From the NCBI GenBank assembly GCA_027604185.1, contig JADGKB010000053.1, forward strand, positions 1-64,000: a stretch of 64,000 nt of DNA, read 5' to 3'. A model generated the notes under the pieces. That model was not told the DNA's origin. It was given only the letters and a program-made list of their open reading frames with translations, and ran no database searches. The position numbers and the translations under genes were made by a program. Shown here piece after piece: positions 44,887-58,136 of this stretch. Source of the DNA: Boothiomyces macroporosus. Its lineage: Eukaryota > Chytridiomycota > Chytridiomycetes > Rhizophydiales > Terramycetaceae. Numbering within the stretch: position 1 is the first letter of the stretch; the number at the start of each line of letters is the position of its first letter.

Positions 44887-45939
44887 ATGAGCGAAAAGGA
44901 ATCCGAGCTGAAATTCAAGTTCCATGAAAATTACTTTAAATTGAACCTGTCGCTATTGCCCACGCATTACCAATCGACTGATTCGTCCCGGCTTACGTTG
45001 GTTTACTTTTGCCTATCAGCGATGGACCTGCTGTCGATAAAACAGGAAACAAACGCAGACTGGATATTAAACCAACTAATTGAAAGTGATGTAGAATATG
45101 GATTCAGAGGAGGTCCGTTCATGGGTCATTTATGGGGAAGCAAAGAGCCAATCAACGAATATGACCAGGTACATTTAGCCATGACCTATACTGGATTATT
45201 AAGCCTGATGGTTCTCGATCAAGGTAAATTTTACTTATGCAGGCTTGGATAAAATCAACCCTAAAAAACTAACAGCGTACATGTCAAAGTTTCAAAAAGA
45301 GGATGGAAGCTTCTCCCCCACAATCGATAGTACAGAGAGCGATATGCGGTTTCTATTCTGTGCGTGTGCAATCAGCTACATTTTAAATGATTGGAGCGGA
45401 ATTAATATTGAGAAAGCTCTAAATTTCATCAAACAAAGTCAGAATTATGATGGTGCATTTGGATGCGCTCCAGATAACGAATCTCATGGTGGATCCACTT
45501 ATTGCGCAGTTGCCGCTCTCGCCTTAATGGGGAAATTGGATACCGTAAAACAGGATAAATTGTAAGTGAATATTCATTTAGAATACATTGGTTAATACAT
45601 CGCCAGGATGAAGGGTTCCATGGTAGAATCAATAAGCCAGATGACACATGTTATGCATATTGGATTGGTGGATCTTTGAAAATGCTGGGGGCATATCAAT
45701 TTGTAGATGTTGAAAGGCTTGAAAAATTCCTAAATTCCACTCTTGGGTTAAGAGGTGGATATGGTAAAAATGATCCAAAATATCCAGATGTAATGCATTC
45801 TTACATGGGATTGGTTGGGCTAGCAATTGCTGGAAAGTATGATTTAAAGCCTTTCCATGTTGCTCTGGGTGTTTCAATCGATGCAGTAGAAAAGGCAAAG
45901 TTGAATGGATTTTGCAGCGCCTATCAAAAAATAAATTAA
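44887..45939 (+). CDS. Protein geranylgeranyltransferase type I, beta subunit
   Basis: Exons: 44887-45223, 45243-45561, 45582-45939 (337 aa). Adds geranylgeranyl to CaaX proteins such as Rho GTPases. Matches: HENYFKLNLSLLPTHYQSTDSSRLTLVYF, HLAMTYTGLLSLMVLDQGLDKINPKKL, DGSFSPTIDSTESDMRFLFCACAISYILNDWSG, SHGGSTYCAVAAL, GFHGRINKPDDTCYAYW and DVMHSYMGLVGLA. Zinc ligands are visible as Asp and Cys in DDTCY and His in MHSY. The IxxxSxxS/T-type pattern and NDWSG favour GGTase-I over FTase or RabGGTase. Start codon lies 26 bp from the myosin start on the opposite strand. Confidence 0.93.
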
Positions 45940-45956
45940 TCGCACAGTATGTTTAT

Positions 45957-48055
45957 TCAATTTTGAAGGTCAGGTAGATTGTAATATAGTTGAAGAGAAT
46001 CTGGATTGGCCAAAGAAGTAGACGGCTTCACAGTTTGTCCAGATATAATCTTTTTAATTGCAACTTCGACTTTCTTTCCTGTTAGAGTATAAGGAATATC
46101 AGCTATAGGTAAAATCTTGGCTGGAACATGTCGCACGGAGAGCAGCGATCGGATGGTGGATTTAATTCTTAGTACTAAATCTTCAGTGAATTCCTGGCCT
46201 TCAGCCATCTTGCAGAAAAGGATCACTCTTTCATCGTCACCCTGCTTCTGGCCAACAGCAACTGAATCAGCAACTTCATGGAATTGAACCATAATATTAT
46301 ACAATTCAGCGCTGCCAAATCTGACACCATTAGGGTTTAACGTTCCGTCACTGAGTTAATAGTGTGATACCTTCTTCCTAGCATCACAATTCCACCTGTA
46401 GCAGAGTTGATAGTCAGGAAATCGCCGTGGTACCATACACCATTAACTTGGTTGAAATAAGCGCCTTGGTATTTTTCTCCCTTTGGATCATTCCAGAAAT
46501 ATACTGGCATCGCAGGGAATGGCTTTGTGCATACTAGGTCCCCTGGTATATCATAAACTGGCTTTCCATGGTCTAATTTAACCAAAACTTACCATCCCAG
46601 GCTTCCACAGCCATTCCAAGACATCTACATTGGATCTCTCCTTTGTATACGGGCAAATCAACATTGTGTCCAGCGAAAAGAGAGCAAATGTCAGTACCTC
46701 CGGTAATAGAGCCCACCAAAACATCATTTTTAATTGACGCATAAATAAAATCGTAGCTCTCTGGTTTCAATGGCGACCCAGTTGAATAGATGGAATGAAT
46801 TGTTTCAACATTGTACTTTTTGTTTGGATGGAAACGAGCTTCTTGCAAAGCTTGAAAGTACTTTGCTGATGCACCAAAAGCAGTAATACTAAATTAAATA
46901 CATATATACCCCAATTGTTCTGTAAGTTCCCAAAGTCTTGATGGTGCGGGTTTGAATGGACTTCCATCATAGGTCACAATAGTTGCACCAGCTACCGTTA
47001 GGATATATTTTACCAGCTAAACCACTGAGAAGCCAATTCCACATCATCCAACCAGCAGTGGTGTAATAGAAAAGCACGTCCTTTTCAGTTAGTCCTCCGT
47101 GAATAACATGCTCCTTCAAATGTTGAATCAAAATACCACCATGAGAATGAACAATACACTTTGGTACACCAGTAGTTCCAGAGCTGTATAAGATGGCTAA
47201 CGGATGATCAAATGGAACTTGTTCAAACACAGGTTCTTGGTCAGGAAAATCAGCCAAAAAGTCATCCATTGTGACAGCTTTTGAGATGTCAGAGACATCT
47301 ACTTTTTCAACGAATGGAATGATCACGACTTTTTCCAAAGTGCTCAATCCATTCACTATTCCTTTTAATTTTGCCAAGTTGTCGTGCTGCTTGCCATTGT
47401 ATATGACACCTTCAACTGACACTAATATTTTTGGTGAAATTTGAGTGAATCTATCCAACACGCCCTAATATTAAGCAGTAGTACCATTTCCCCAAAATCT
47501 GGAGAAGCTGATGACCAGATTGCACCAACTGCGGCGGCTGCCAACATGAAAGCAACCTTTGTTAAGCTGAAATTACAGATTCCGGACAATTAGGAACGTA
47601 GCCACAAATGCGATCGCCAGCCTTTATCCCAGAAGATCTAAAGGCAGCTGAAATTCTTCCAACCAAATTGGCCAATTCTTTGAAAGTCAACTTTTTCATT
47701 TTGTCAGTTTCGCCTACTCCAACGATGGCAACCGAATCGTCTCGCTTTGGTAACAAGTTTTCCGCATAGTTTAATCGTGCCCCTTCGAACCACTTTGGGA
47801 TTTTATCAATGGAAAGGGATTCATCTATCACGCTATCAAACGGTTTGGAGCTCTTTACTTTGCAAAATTCCCAAACAGATTCCCAAAAGGAAGCGATGTT
47901 GTCAATGGAAAACTTGTACAATTCATCATAGTTGCCTATCATTAGAGCAGGTTACTAAGGCTAAGGTTGTATTTTTGGTTGATGTAAGATTGGAAAGACT
48001 TTATCGAATTGGTTTTGGCAGTTGGCTTCCACAGTTGAATATTTTGAGCAGTCAT
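45957..48055 (-). CDS. AACS: Acetoacetyl-CoA synthetase
   Basis: Exons (minus): 48055-47956, 47935-47577, 47556-47485, 47464-47014, 46991-46910, 46888-46593, 46572-46371, 46350-45957 (651 aa). ANL-superfamily ligase converting acetoacetate, CoA and ATP to acetoacetyl-CoA. N-terminus [21 protein letters not shown] then [23 protein letters not shown], diagnostic for AACS against ACS. Motifs: [45 protein letters not shown] (A3), [29 protein letters not shown] and [20 protein letters not shown], ending [16 protein letters not shown] with the catalytic Lys. The first exon is recovered only through the 20-nt intron at 47936-47955. Confidence 0.95.
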
Positions 48056-48561
48056 ACAAAAAAAGTAAAAGGTGGAGGTGCCTGTAACATTTCATGTCAC
48101 ACAACGAACCATCTGATTTCATTTAAAAGATAAAAATAGAAGTTTAATTACAGCAAGGAATCCATTCAAAAAATGAAAGTGTTTCTACACTTTGAATCAT
48201 GCAAAATGAAAGATTGCTCGAGAACCTAAGTGGAGAAATGGCAATACGGTATGAGTGTTATTCCATATAAAGCGGATAAGCCAAAGACCTACACTAGCAT
48301 GCGCATCCAGCATTCGCGGTTTTGTTTCTCAAGGTTGTAAGGATGGGTAATCCAGCAGCTCATTTAGGAATCCTCATTCCTTTCGTAGCTTATCCGTGTA
48401 AGTCGACGAATAAAGGCCCACACTAGCATGCGCATCCAGCCTTCGCGGTTTTGTTTCTCAAGATTGTAAGGATGGGTAATCCAGCGGCTCGTTTAGGAAT
48501 CCTCATTCCTTTCGTTACTTTGCCACTCTTTTTCTTCCAAAAGCGCAAGTGACGCAATCCA
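48056..48561. other. Divergent intergenic region with a 96-bp direct duplication
   Basis: Lies between the AACS start (minus) and the RhoGAP start (plus). Its main content is the tandem pair of 96-bp repeats. No reading frame or known RNA is recognised. Confidence 0.45.
48291..48515. repeat. Two 96-bp direct repeats, period 129 bp
   Basis: Copy 1 is 48291-48386 and copy 2 is 48420-48515, both starting ACACTAGCATGCGCATCCAG and ending CCTCATTCCTTTCGT. They differ at about four to six positions. Each contains the small palindrome GGAAT-CCTC-ATTCC near its right end. GC content is above the neighbouring spacer. They could be duplicated regulatory modules, an unrecognised structured RNA or remnants of a mobile element. 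Confidence 0.75.
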
Positions 48562-50579
<2,018 letters not shown>

Positions 50580-50635
50580 TTGAGTCGCTTGTGTATTATA
50601 TCGTGAACAAAATATAATTCAGATTTAGTCCTTTA

Positions 50636-51188
50636 TTAAGCCTTTATGGATTTTTTTGAAATTTTTGGAGCCATAGTAGACTAGAATGAGTATCAAGTAC
50701 CTTTAGTGGAGACTTTTGCATTGAAGCTCGTTTTGGGCTAGGCTTGGATTTGGTTGCATAAGCACCCTTTGTGCTGACAGTTGGTACTGCTACTCGTCTT
50801 TTTTGAGCGATACCCTATTTTTAGTTTTGATTACAGCAGATCCACTCTGGCTAGTGACATCTTGAACCAATAGGAAGAAACCTACGTCTGGGTCGTGATG
50901 AGGATAACAGATTCTGGATATAAGCTGCAGCGCATCTTGGAATTGATCAAAATTAATGAAAGAATCTTTCTTGAATCTCGCTTCGTTAAAAGCATCCTGC
51001 AGATCTTTTCTTGTAACTTGGCTATGCTTGCTGGAAACACATGCCCAAAAATTGAGGAAATTGGTTTCTACAATCAACCAATAAATACCATTTTGAGCAA
51101 CTGTCTGTTTTGCAGGAGCACCAGCAATCGAAACTGAGCATTCAGAGCCAAATTTTTCAAATATCTCAAGCAATTGAGTGATATCCAT
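50636..51188 (-). CDS. p25-alpha (TPPP) family protein
   Basis: Exons (minus): 51188-50835, 50814-50701, 50680-50636 (170 aa). Tubulin polymerisation-promoting family, small microtubule-bundling proteins largely restricted to organisms with flagella. MDITQLLEIFEKFG starts the EF-hand-like core; SSKHSQVTRKDLQDAFNEARFKKDSFINFDQFQDALQLIS is the conserved p25-alpha block. After two 20-nt introns the C-terminus is basic (QKRRVAVPTVSTKGAYATKSKPSPKRASMQKSPLK...ISKKSIKA) with SP/TP-like sites. Both introns carry stops in the unspliced frame, so an annotation without them would end early. Confidence 0.82.
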
Positions 51189-51303
51189 TGTCTGGAAAAG
51201 ATAAATTTTTCTAGGTCATGCAGTGGATGAACAATGAGAGTGGATGCTCTTCCATTGCGTTTAATGAATCTGTCAAAGTAGAGTTTTCATCTTTTAACGC
51301 GAA

Positions 51304-53018
51304 ATGGCTTATAGGATGACAGAGTATCAGCGAAAATGTCCTGAAAACGTGCGGGCATTAATCGACGCAGCGAAAAATACTCGATTATACGTATTGCAAG
51401 AGTTGGGTCCCATGGCATTCATTGTTGCGGACGAAACGAATTCAAAGAAATTCAAAGTCTCGTTGGGTCAAGTTCATTCATGCTCATGTTCCAAATCCAG
51501 CTGTTGCATTCATACTGTACAGAGCATTAATGATAGATATGGATTTTGTTGAAGCTATTTCAAGTAAATCCAAATAGTGAAATTTTATACCAGACTTCTT
51601 TGGTGGATAGGGAAATTGATGAAATCCTTGGGGGAAGACATCGGAAGGTACAGAAGACTAATCCAGAAGCCTGTCATAATTGAAAAACAAGAAGAAACCA
51701 AAGAGGTTATTGACAATGGAAAGGCAAAACAACGCCCTGTGGAAAGTGGTGATATTTGCCCAATCTGCCAGGATGATTTGATAAGCAATGTACCAGAAAT
51801 GAAAATAACATATTGCAGGAACTCCTGTGGTAATAATATTCACGTGAAGTGTATAAAGATTCTCTTGAACCATACAAAGTCGCTTGGGTCCACAGATATC
51901 AAATGTCCGGTACAATACTACTGATTTTAGCTTTGTCGAGAGTCTTTTGGATCAATATCAGAGGTAGAAAAGCAAATAGCTGAATCGCAAACGACAAAGG
52001 AGCCTGATACGAGAAAGCCAGATTTCTCACATTTTGGGTTCTCTTGTAAACAATGTTCGACAGGTCCGATTAAAGGAAGACTACACAGGTTCTTTTATTT
52101 AATATCAGGTGTAAGAGTTGTGTTAATATGTCTCTATGTGATGTTTGTTTTAAGGATGGATGTCACCCGTAGTTGAATTCTAATCATAGAGAACACGCTT
52201 TTGAATACCGGAATCGATCCACTTCAAAATGGAGAGACTCAACTAGGTCTTTGCAACCCACATTACCGTCTGCATTAATCCAAGATATTCAGAATCGCGA
52301 ATTGACAGGTGAAGATTACCAAACTTTGCTCACTCTCGATGGCGGGATGCAAACACAAGGAAGTATACCGCTGCATGTGATAAACTCATTCCCAGTGATT
52401 AAACTATGTAATAGTGCAGATAGAACTCGATTGAGGCTGGATAAATCTTCTAAATGTGCTGTTTGCGCATCCAAAATTGGATATGGGGAGTTAGCCAGGC
52501 AAATACCTTGTGGCCATGGATTTCACCAGAGTTGTATTGATCGCTGGTTATTGCATAGCAGGGCGAATTGTCCGACTTGTGGAAGTGCTGCATATTACTC
52601 GGTTGAAGATGAAGAAGCTGACCAACCTCCACAGTTAAATGCCTCTAGTTATCTTGCTTCAACTGCAAACTCAAACAATATCGCTAGAAAGAAACGAAGG
52701 GAAAATAAAAAGAAGCAGATGCCTTCGACGCAGATCAGCAGTATAACGGACAGTTTATCAATTATAGGTTCGAATGCAATATCTGATGCATCCAGTTTGA
52801 ACCCTCGATGTGTTCCAGCAGCCGCAGAATCAGATCAAATGCCAAAATCAAAGACTGGCACTCGTTCTAATACCAAGTGCCATAAAAAGGACCCAAGGAA
52901 ACAATCAAGCTTGAAGGGTAAGAAAACGCTGGGCTTGCCACCGATTACTGTTGCGAAAAGAATAGAAAAGAAGGAGATAAACCTGCTGATAGACTCTACA
53001 AAGCTATTATTAATATAA
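51304..53018 (+). CDS. SWIM-RING-ZZ-RING E3 ubiquitin ligase (ZSWIM2-like)
   Basis: Exons: 51304-51516, 51537-51647, 51667-51909, 51931-52088, 52109-52168, 52190-53018 (537 aa). Order: SWIM zinc finger (HSCSCSKSSCCIHTIWILLKLF), linker ILYQTSLVDREIDEILGGRH, first RING (CPICQDDL...CGNNIHVKCIKI...KCPLCRESF), ZZ finger (CKQCSTGPIKGRLHRCKSCVNMSLCDVCF...HPEHAFEYR) and second RING (CAVCASKIGYGELARQIPCGHGFHQSCIDRWLLHSRANCPTCG). This is the arrangement of ZSWIM2/MEX, a testis-enriched ligase in animals; homologues track with cilia. The C-terminal 150 residues are low-complexity and basic. Several Cys/His ligands are completed only after splicing, which supports the model. Confidence 0.93.
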
Positions 53019-53036
53019 TTCATTTATAACTACATC

Positions 53037-55634
53037 TTATCTTTGCTTGATTTGGTTAAAGGAGATCATAGTTATGAATCCTAATATCCTCCAGATAACC
53101 CCAATAACGCCCATCATGGCAAAATCAAAGGATGTTTGCCCAATCTGGTATCCATAAACATTGCTGAGGGAAATGTTGTAGATATTTTGGTAAGGAGCAA
53201 TGGATTCCGTCAACAGAGCTTCTGTGCCCCACTAGAAATTAGATTCATCTACCATGTTGTAAGAAGTGTAAACTAGGAATAATAAACCAGAGCTTTTCAT
53301 ACTATTCACGGATGGCCCAACTCCATTCAGTACTGAAAACCCTAGAGCTATGAAAACTGCAACCAAAACAGAGTTTTTCGAGTTTACTGCAAAGGCACAC
53401 AGTGAACCTATTCCAAATACTCCAAAAAATGTGAGAAATATCATTGTTAAATGATCTGAAAATTTCATTAGAGGTCTTGCCACAATGTAAATGCTTGTAG
53501 TGTAGTGCAAGCTCATTAGAAAAATCAAATAAACAGACGCCAATGATTTCCCCTACTTTAAATAATTAATACAATGAAATATGCTATTCTGGAATGACCC
53601 GAAGAAGCGTTTCTCCAATAAATCGGCTTTTCCAAACCAAATACATTCACACCTGCAGCCGATCCAGCGAGAGCAGATGAAAACCCAATTGAAAGTCCAA
53701 ATTGGGGGATTTTCCATAAAATTGGTGAACTAGGTAGGAACAAGAACAAAAATTGATATAATCCCACAAAGGAATCATACTTTGGATCCAAGGATAGCCC
53801 AACAATTGTTCCGCAAATGATACTAACAAATATCGAAATATAGAACGAGGAAGGGTTCCGAAATATTTGCAGTACGGACAAGTTATGGCAATGGTAGATT
53901 TGTTTTAGAATTGATGCCCCTTTAATTCGAATTAAATTGGCAGCCAGAATATGAAAACTTTGATAATACTGCTGATCATTCACCAATGATGGTCTGATTC
54001 CTGGGATGGAATCTGAATTTAACTGAAAAGACAATTCCATTGAATTATTGGAATTCAACTCTAACTGGGAGGTGCTTGAAATAGCCTGCAAAGAGTAGTT
54101 TGCCCAATATTCAGCCAATTCGTCTGGAGAATATTCCCCAACTGTGTTGGTTCCACGATTGCTTAATATATCCAAGAGTATATCAGCTTCGTTCACACCT
54201 TCAGGAAACTAATATCAATTAAAAATCACTGTGTATCCCAATTGTGAAAAATAAGGAAGGATATCCTTTGTATGCCCTAAAAATGCTGTCTTTCCTCCAG
54301 GGACTATCAAGAAAGTATCGTCAAATCTAAATAAATCACAGGGTACTTGTGAAACACTGAAGTTCGAGGCTGATGTATCACGGCTACCACGGTGATCCCC
54401 ATTTTGGAAATTCTAGAAAGAATATCTACGACTTCCAAAGCGCCAACAGAGTCCAAACTATGTTAATTCAAGTATACCCTGAAGTCGGTTCATCAAGAAA
54501 GAGGCATAGGGGAATTGAAACCAGTTCGATTCCAATATTTACTCTTTTCCTTTGGCCCCCAGAAATACCTCTAGTTGCTTCATCTCCTACTATTGAATCA
54601 GAAACATTTGTCAAGCTTCATTATTTATCATTTACTTTAGGATTTCTATTATGCCATCAACGTGCTTTTCAATCTCGGATGGTTTCCAAGAACCAGGCAG
54701 TCTAATCCGTGCTGAATACAACAGATTCTCTCTCACAGTCAGATTTCGATGCATCACATCCTCTTGCGGAACAAAGCCAATTAATTTTTTGTATTTGTAC
54801 ACTTCAATTTCTTTTCCAGAAATGAACAACTGCCCTCCTGTCCTTTGAACTTTGCCGCACAGTACATTCATGAAAGTGGTTTCTACAATAAATCAGCTGG
54901 TACTTCCACTCCCACTGGGTCCCATAATGGCAGTCATCTTTCCAGCCCTAATGTAACCACTCACCCCTTTCAAAACCTGTTTTCCAGTTTTCAATTGTAG
55001 CTCCAAGTTTTCCATCCTAAAGTCCCATCTAATCGTGGATCCCTGTAGAAGCTTTTCAAAAGAATGCTCAAAGTTTTTGTTCACATCACCTAAATTTAAC
55101 ATGGTTTTTCCAAGCTGCTTCTTCCTCCTCCTTGACGCCTGCTTTCGCCTATACATGCAAAAGGACAGCACTGCAAGCAAATCAAATGCAGCGCATAGTA
55201 TTAGCCCACCATATGCAAACTGGGAAGAAGAACCTGGTGGACAGTAAGAGAACAGCTCACAGCTATATTTAAAAACATATTACGGTTTAGGTTTGATTGT
55301 TCCCGTTGGGCAATAATGGCTATTTGGGCTGAGGTTAAAACAAATATACCATACTTGAATATCCAATGGTGTTGAACAATAGTATCCTCTTGGGCAAACT
55401 ATTGGCTCATAAATTCCTTGAGCTCCTAATACACCATCCGTACATGGATACCCTAGTGCCCGCTGTCTTGCGCAGGAATTAGAAGGAGGGCAAAGCACTG
55501 GATAGGTTGCTTGGTTATTCAAAAGAGTATTTGGGCAGTAAAACTAGCTTAATCGCTTGGCATACCCCATCTTGGCACAGCGGTATCGGAAATAACTTTT
55601 CACCTGTGCTATGAGCGTAGTAGCAGGTTGACAT
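53037..55634 (-). CDS. ABCG-type half transporter with Cys-rich N-terminus (copy 1)
   Basis: Exons (minus): 55634-55566, 55543-55350, 55328-55284, 55262-54904, 54882-54636, 54615-54478, 54457-54347, 54326-54230, 54208-53573, 53552-53253, 53231-53037 (796 aa). Reverse-order ABC protein (NBD then TMD), as in WHITE/ABCG. Residues 1-130 are Cys-rich ([30 protein letters not shown]), followed by one helix and a basic linker, then NBD with [27 protein letters not shown] and [12 protein letters not shown], and a six-helix TMD. The Cys-rich head plus helix resembles plant ABCG24/28-type proteins. No signal peptide is visible. Start codon is 17 bp from that of the divergent paralogue. Confidence 0.93.
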
Positions 55635-55651
55635 TTTTGATTGACGCGTTA

Positions 55652-58123
55652 ATGGGAAATTGTTACTTTGACAACTCTACAAACGGCATTCAATTGGGTG
55701 ATACGCCAGAATGTATGGAAGGGTTCTATTGCCCTAATACGGTAGCGAATGACAGCTCAACCATCCCAGTGTACTGTCCACCTTCGGTGGAGTGCCTTAT
55801 AATGAGACTACTCGGCGTTCCATGCTATGATGGAAGAAATGGAAGTCAGGGGATTTACGAACCTATCGTTTGCAGAATGGGATGTAATTACGCAACTTAT
55901 TTAGACTATTGCCCAACACCTAAAGAGATTTACAAATGTCCAGAAAACCACTATTGCCTAACTGGCACAGTTAATCCAATTCAATGCGACTATCTGTCGT
56001 ACTGCCCAGAAGGGGCAATTTATCAACGACCTTATTACGGCCTTGTAATATGCCTAGTAATTGATATTATACTTGTAATTATCAATATGAAATTCAAGAA
56101 AGTACACCACAAAATAGCGAATCACAATTGCAAAAAAGTCAAGGATGTCAAAGGGGAGATTCAAAGAGAGTATGAACGCAACTACCAAAATTTGAATATC
56201 AAATTGGATTTCAAAATGGAAGGTTTAGGGCTGGAGCTATCTGATGGCAATAAAGTACTGCATGATATATCGGGGTATATAAGAGCAGCAAAAATTACTG
56301 CTATTATGGGTCCTAGCGGATCTGGCAGTAAACATCGCTAATTTAGAAACTACATTTTTAAATGTTCTTTCAGGAAGGGTGAAAAGAACTTGCGGGAGAT
56401 TATACATCAGCGGTAAAGAGATGGAAATGGAGAGTTTCAAAAATTTTATCGGGTTTGTACCTCAAGAGGATGTTATGCATCGGGATATGACAGTACGGGA
56501 AAATATTGCCTATTCTGCGAAAATTAAACTCCCTCTGAACTGGAACGAAAGGGAAGTTGATAATCTAGTGGAAAACATCCTTGAACTTTTAAAGTAATAT
56601 TAAATTTACAAGGTTGTCCCACATAGCCCACTCTATTGTTGGTGATGAGACTACGAGAGGTATTTCCGGTGGCCAAAGAAAAAGAGTAAATATTGGAATG
56701 GAACTAGTTTCTACCCCATTGTGTTTATTTCTTGATGAACCAACGTCGGGACTAGATGCGACAAGTGCACTTGAATTGATGGAAATATTGGCAGAGTTGA
56801 CAAAGATTGGGTTAACAATTGTAGCGGTTATACATCAACCGAGGACCGAAATCTTCCACAAGTATTCAATATTTAACTAGATTTGACGAATGTCTTTTAA
56901 TAGTACCTGGAGGCAAGACTGCGTACCTTGGGCCAACAAAAGACGTGAAACCATATTTTGTATCGCTTGGATTTCAGGTACTATCGAATTGAATCTAGTT
57001 CCCTTTAGGAATAAACGAAGCTGATATTTTGATGGAAATTTTGGGAAATAGAGGAGTGAGAGATAAACCCTACAATTATGAGGACTTGTGTGTATATTGG
57101 ATAGAGAATACAACGAATTCTTGTGGACCTGGTGAATGCGAACGCTTGTCTGTGTGCTCATCACCCAAAAGACACTCTCTTGTTCAAGATCAAGCTTTAT
57201 ATTCCCAATTTCACTCCTTTGCAAAACAGTTCAACAAAAACACTTTGTCCTTCCAACAGTTTTACCACTGCCACATTTTCAGCATTAAAAAGCAGCTCCG
57301 GAATATATCTTCGTTATTTCTAGAGATTTTTGTATCATCTGCCTGTGCGGCAATCATTGGTGCTCAGGGCAATACATCCTACGACAAGTATATTGGCCTG
57401 TACAAGGGTAACTTTGTAAATCTACCCAGCCCGATAATACTATGGGGGACTCCAGTGGTATTTCAAGCAGTCGGGATGGCGATAGCCATTGCAGCAGCGG
57501 TACCAGTACCTCTCTTTAATTCAGGGAATTGCAATCTTTGGCTATGAAACCCCCATAGCAACTAGATACTTTGACTCTGGCCATTCAATAAGTCTATATT
57601 TCTTTGGAAAGATTACCTCGTCATTCTACAGAATTATAGTATGCAGCTTTCATTTTACTTCGGTTTTGGTGGTTCTATCCCCAACTACAAGGGCTTTCTT
57701 TACTCAGTGGATTATTCACCTGTTGTTGTACTTTGGAGTGTACGGAATCTCTCATTTTTGTTCCGTGGTTACTTCTGCAGACAAGGCAAACGTCCTGGCT
57801 ACATGTATTGCTCTAGTTTCATCAATGTTCTGCGGCTATGGACCAACTTTAGCTCAAGTTAAAGACGCTGGTGTTTATTTCTTTTGGTGCCTACAGTTTA
57901 ACATGTGGGGTGCAGAAGCTCAGAGTACTTTGTTTTAATAGTAGTTTCCGAGACTTATACTCAGTATGACTTGATCTATGACACAGAAACGAGTGCTTCG
58001 CAATACGGGTATGTAGTGAACCGGGTAGGTTTCGACCTTGCAATGATGCTGCTGCTTGGAATTGGTTGGAGACTCGCGACTATTATAGCGTTACGTTACA
58101 CTTATTGGAAAAAAAGGCATTGA
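55652..58123 (+). CDS. ABCG-type half transporter with Cys-rich N-terminus (copy 2)
   Basis: Exons: 55652-56327, 56347-56593, 56613-56861, 56881-56977, 56999-57505, 57525-57924, 57945-58123 (784 aa). Clear paralogue of copy 1: [44 protein letters not shown], then NBD ([55 protein letters not shown]) and six TMD helices ending YWKKRH. Four introns sit at the same codon and phase as in copy 1 (after GSG-K, LELLK, FHK, LGF/FP), while others are private. The intron at 57506-57524 could also start at 57500 (25 nt); I prefer 19 nt because the paralogue length then matches. Half transporters dimerise, so the two may pair. Confidence 0.93.
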
Positions 58124-58136
58124 ATAAACATTAAAA

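Noticed and set aside
48291..48515. tRNA or snoRNA within the 96-bp repeats
   Set aside because: I found no A/B box pair, no cloverleaf and no C/D or H/ACA boxes on either strand, so no RNA class is claimed.
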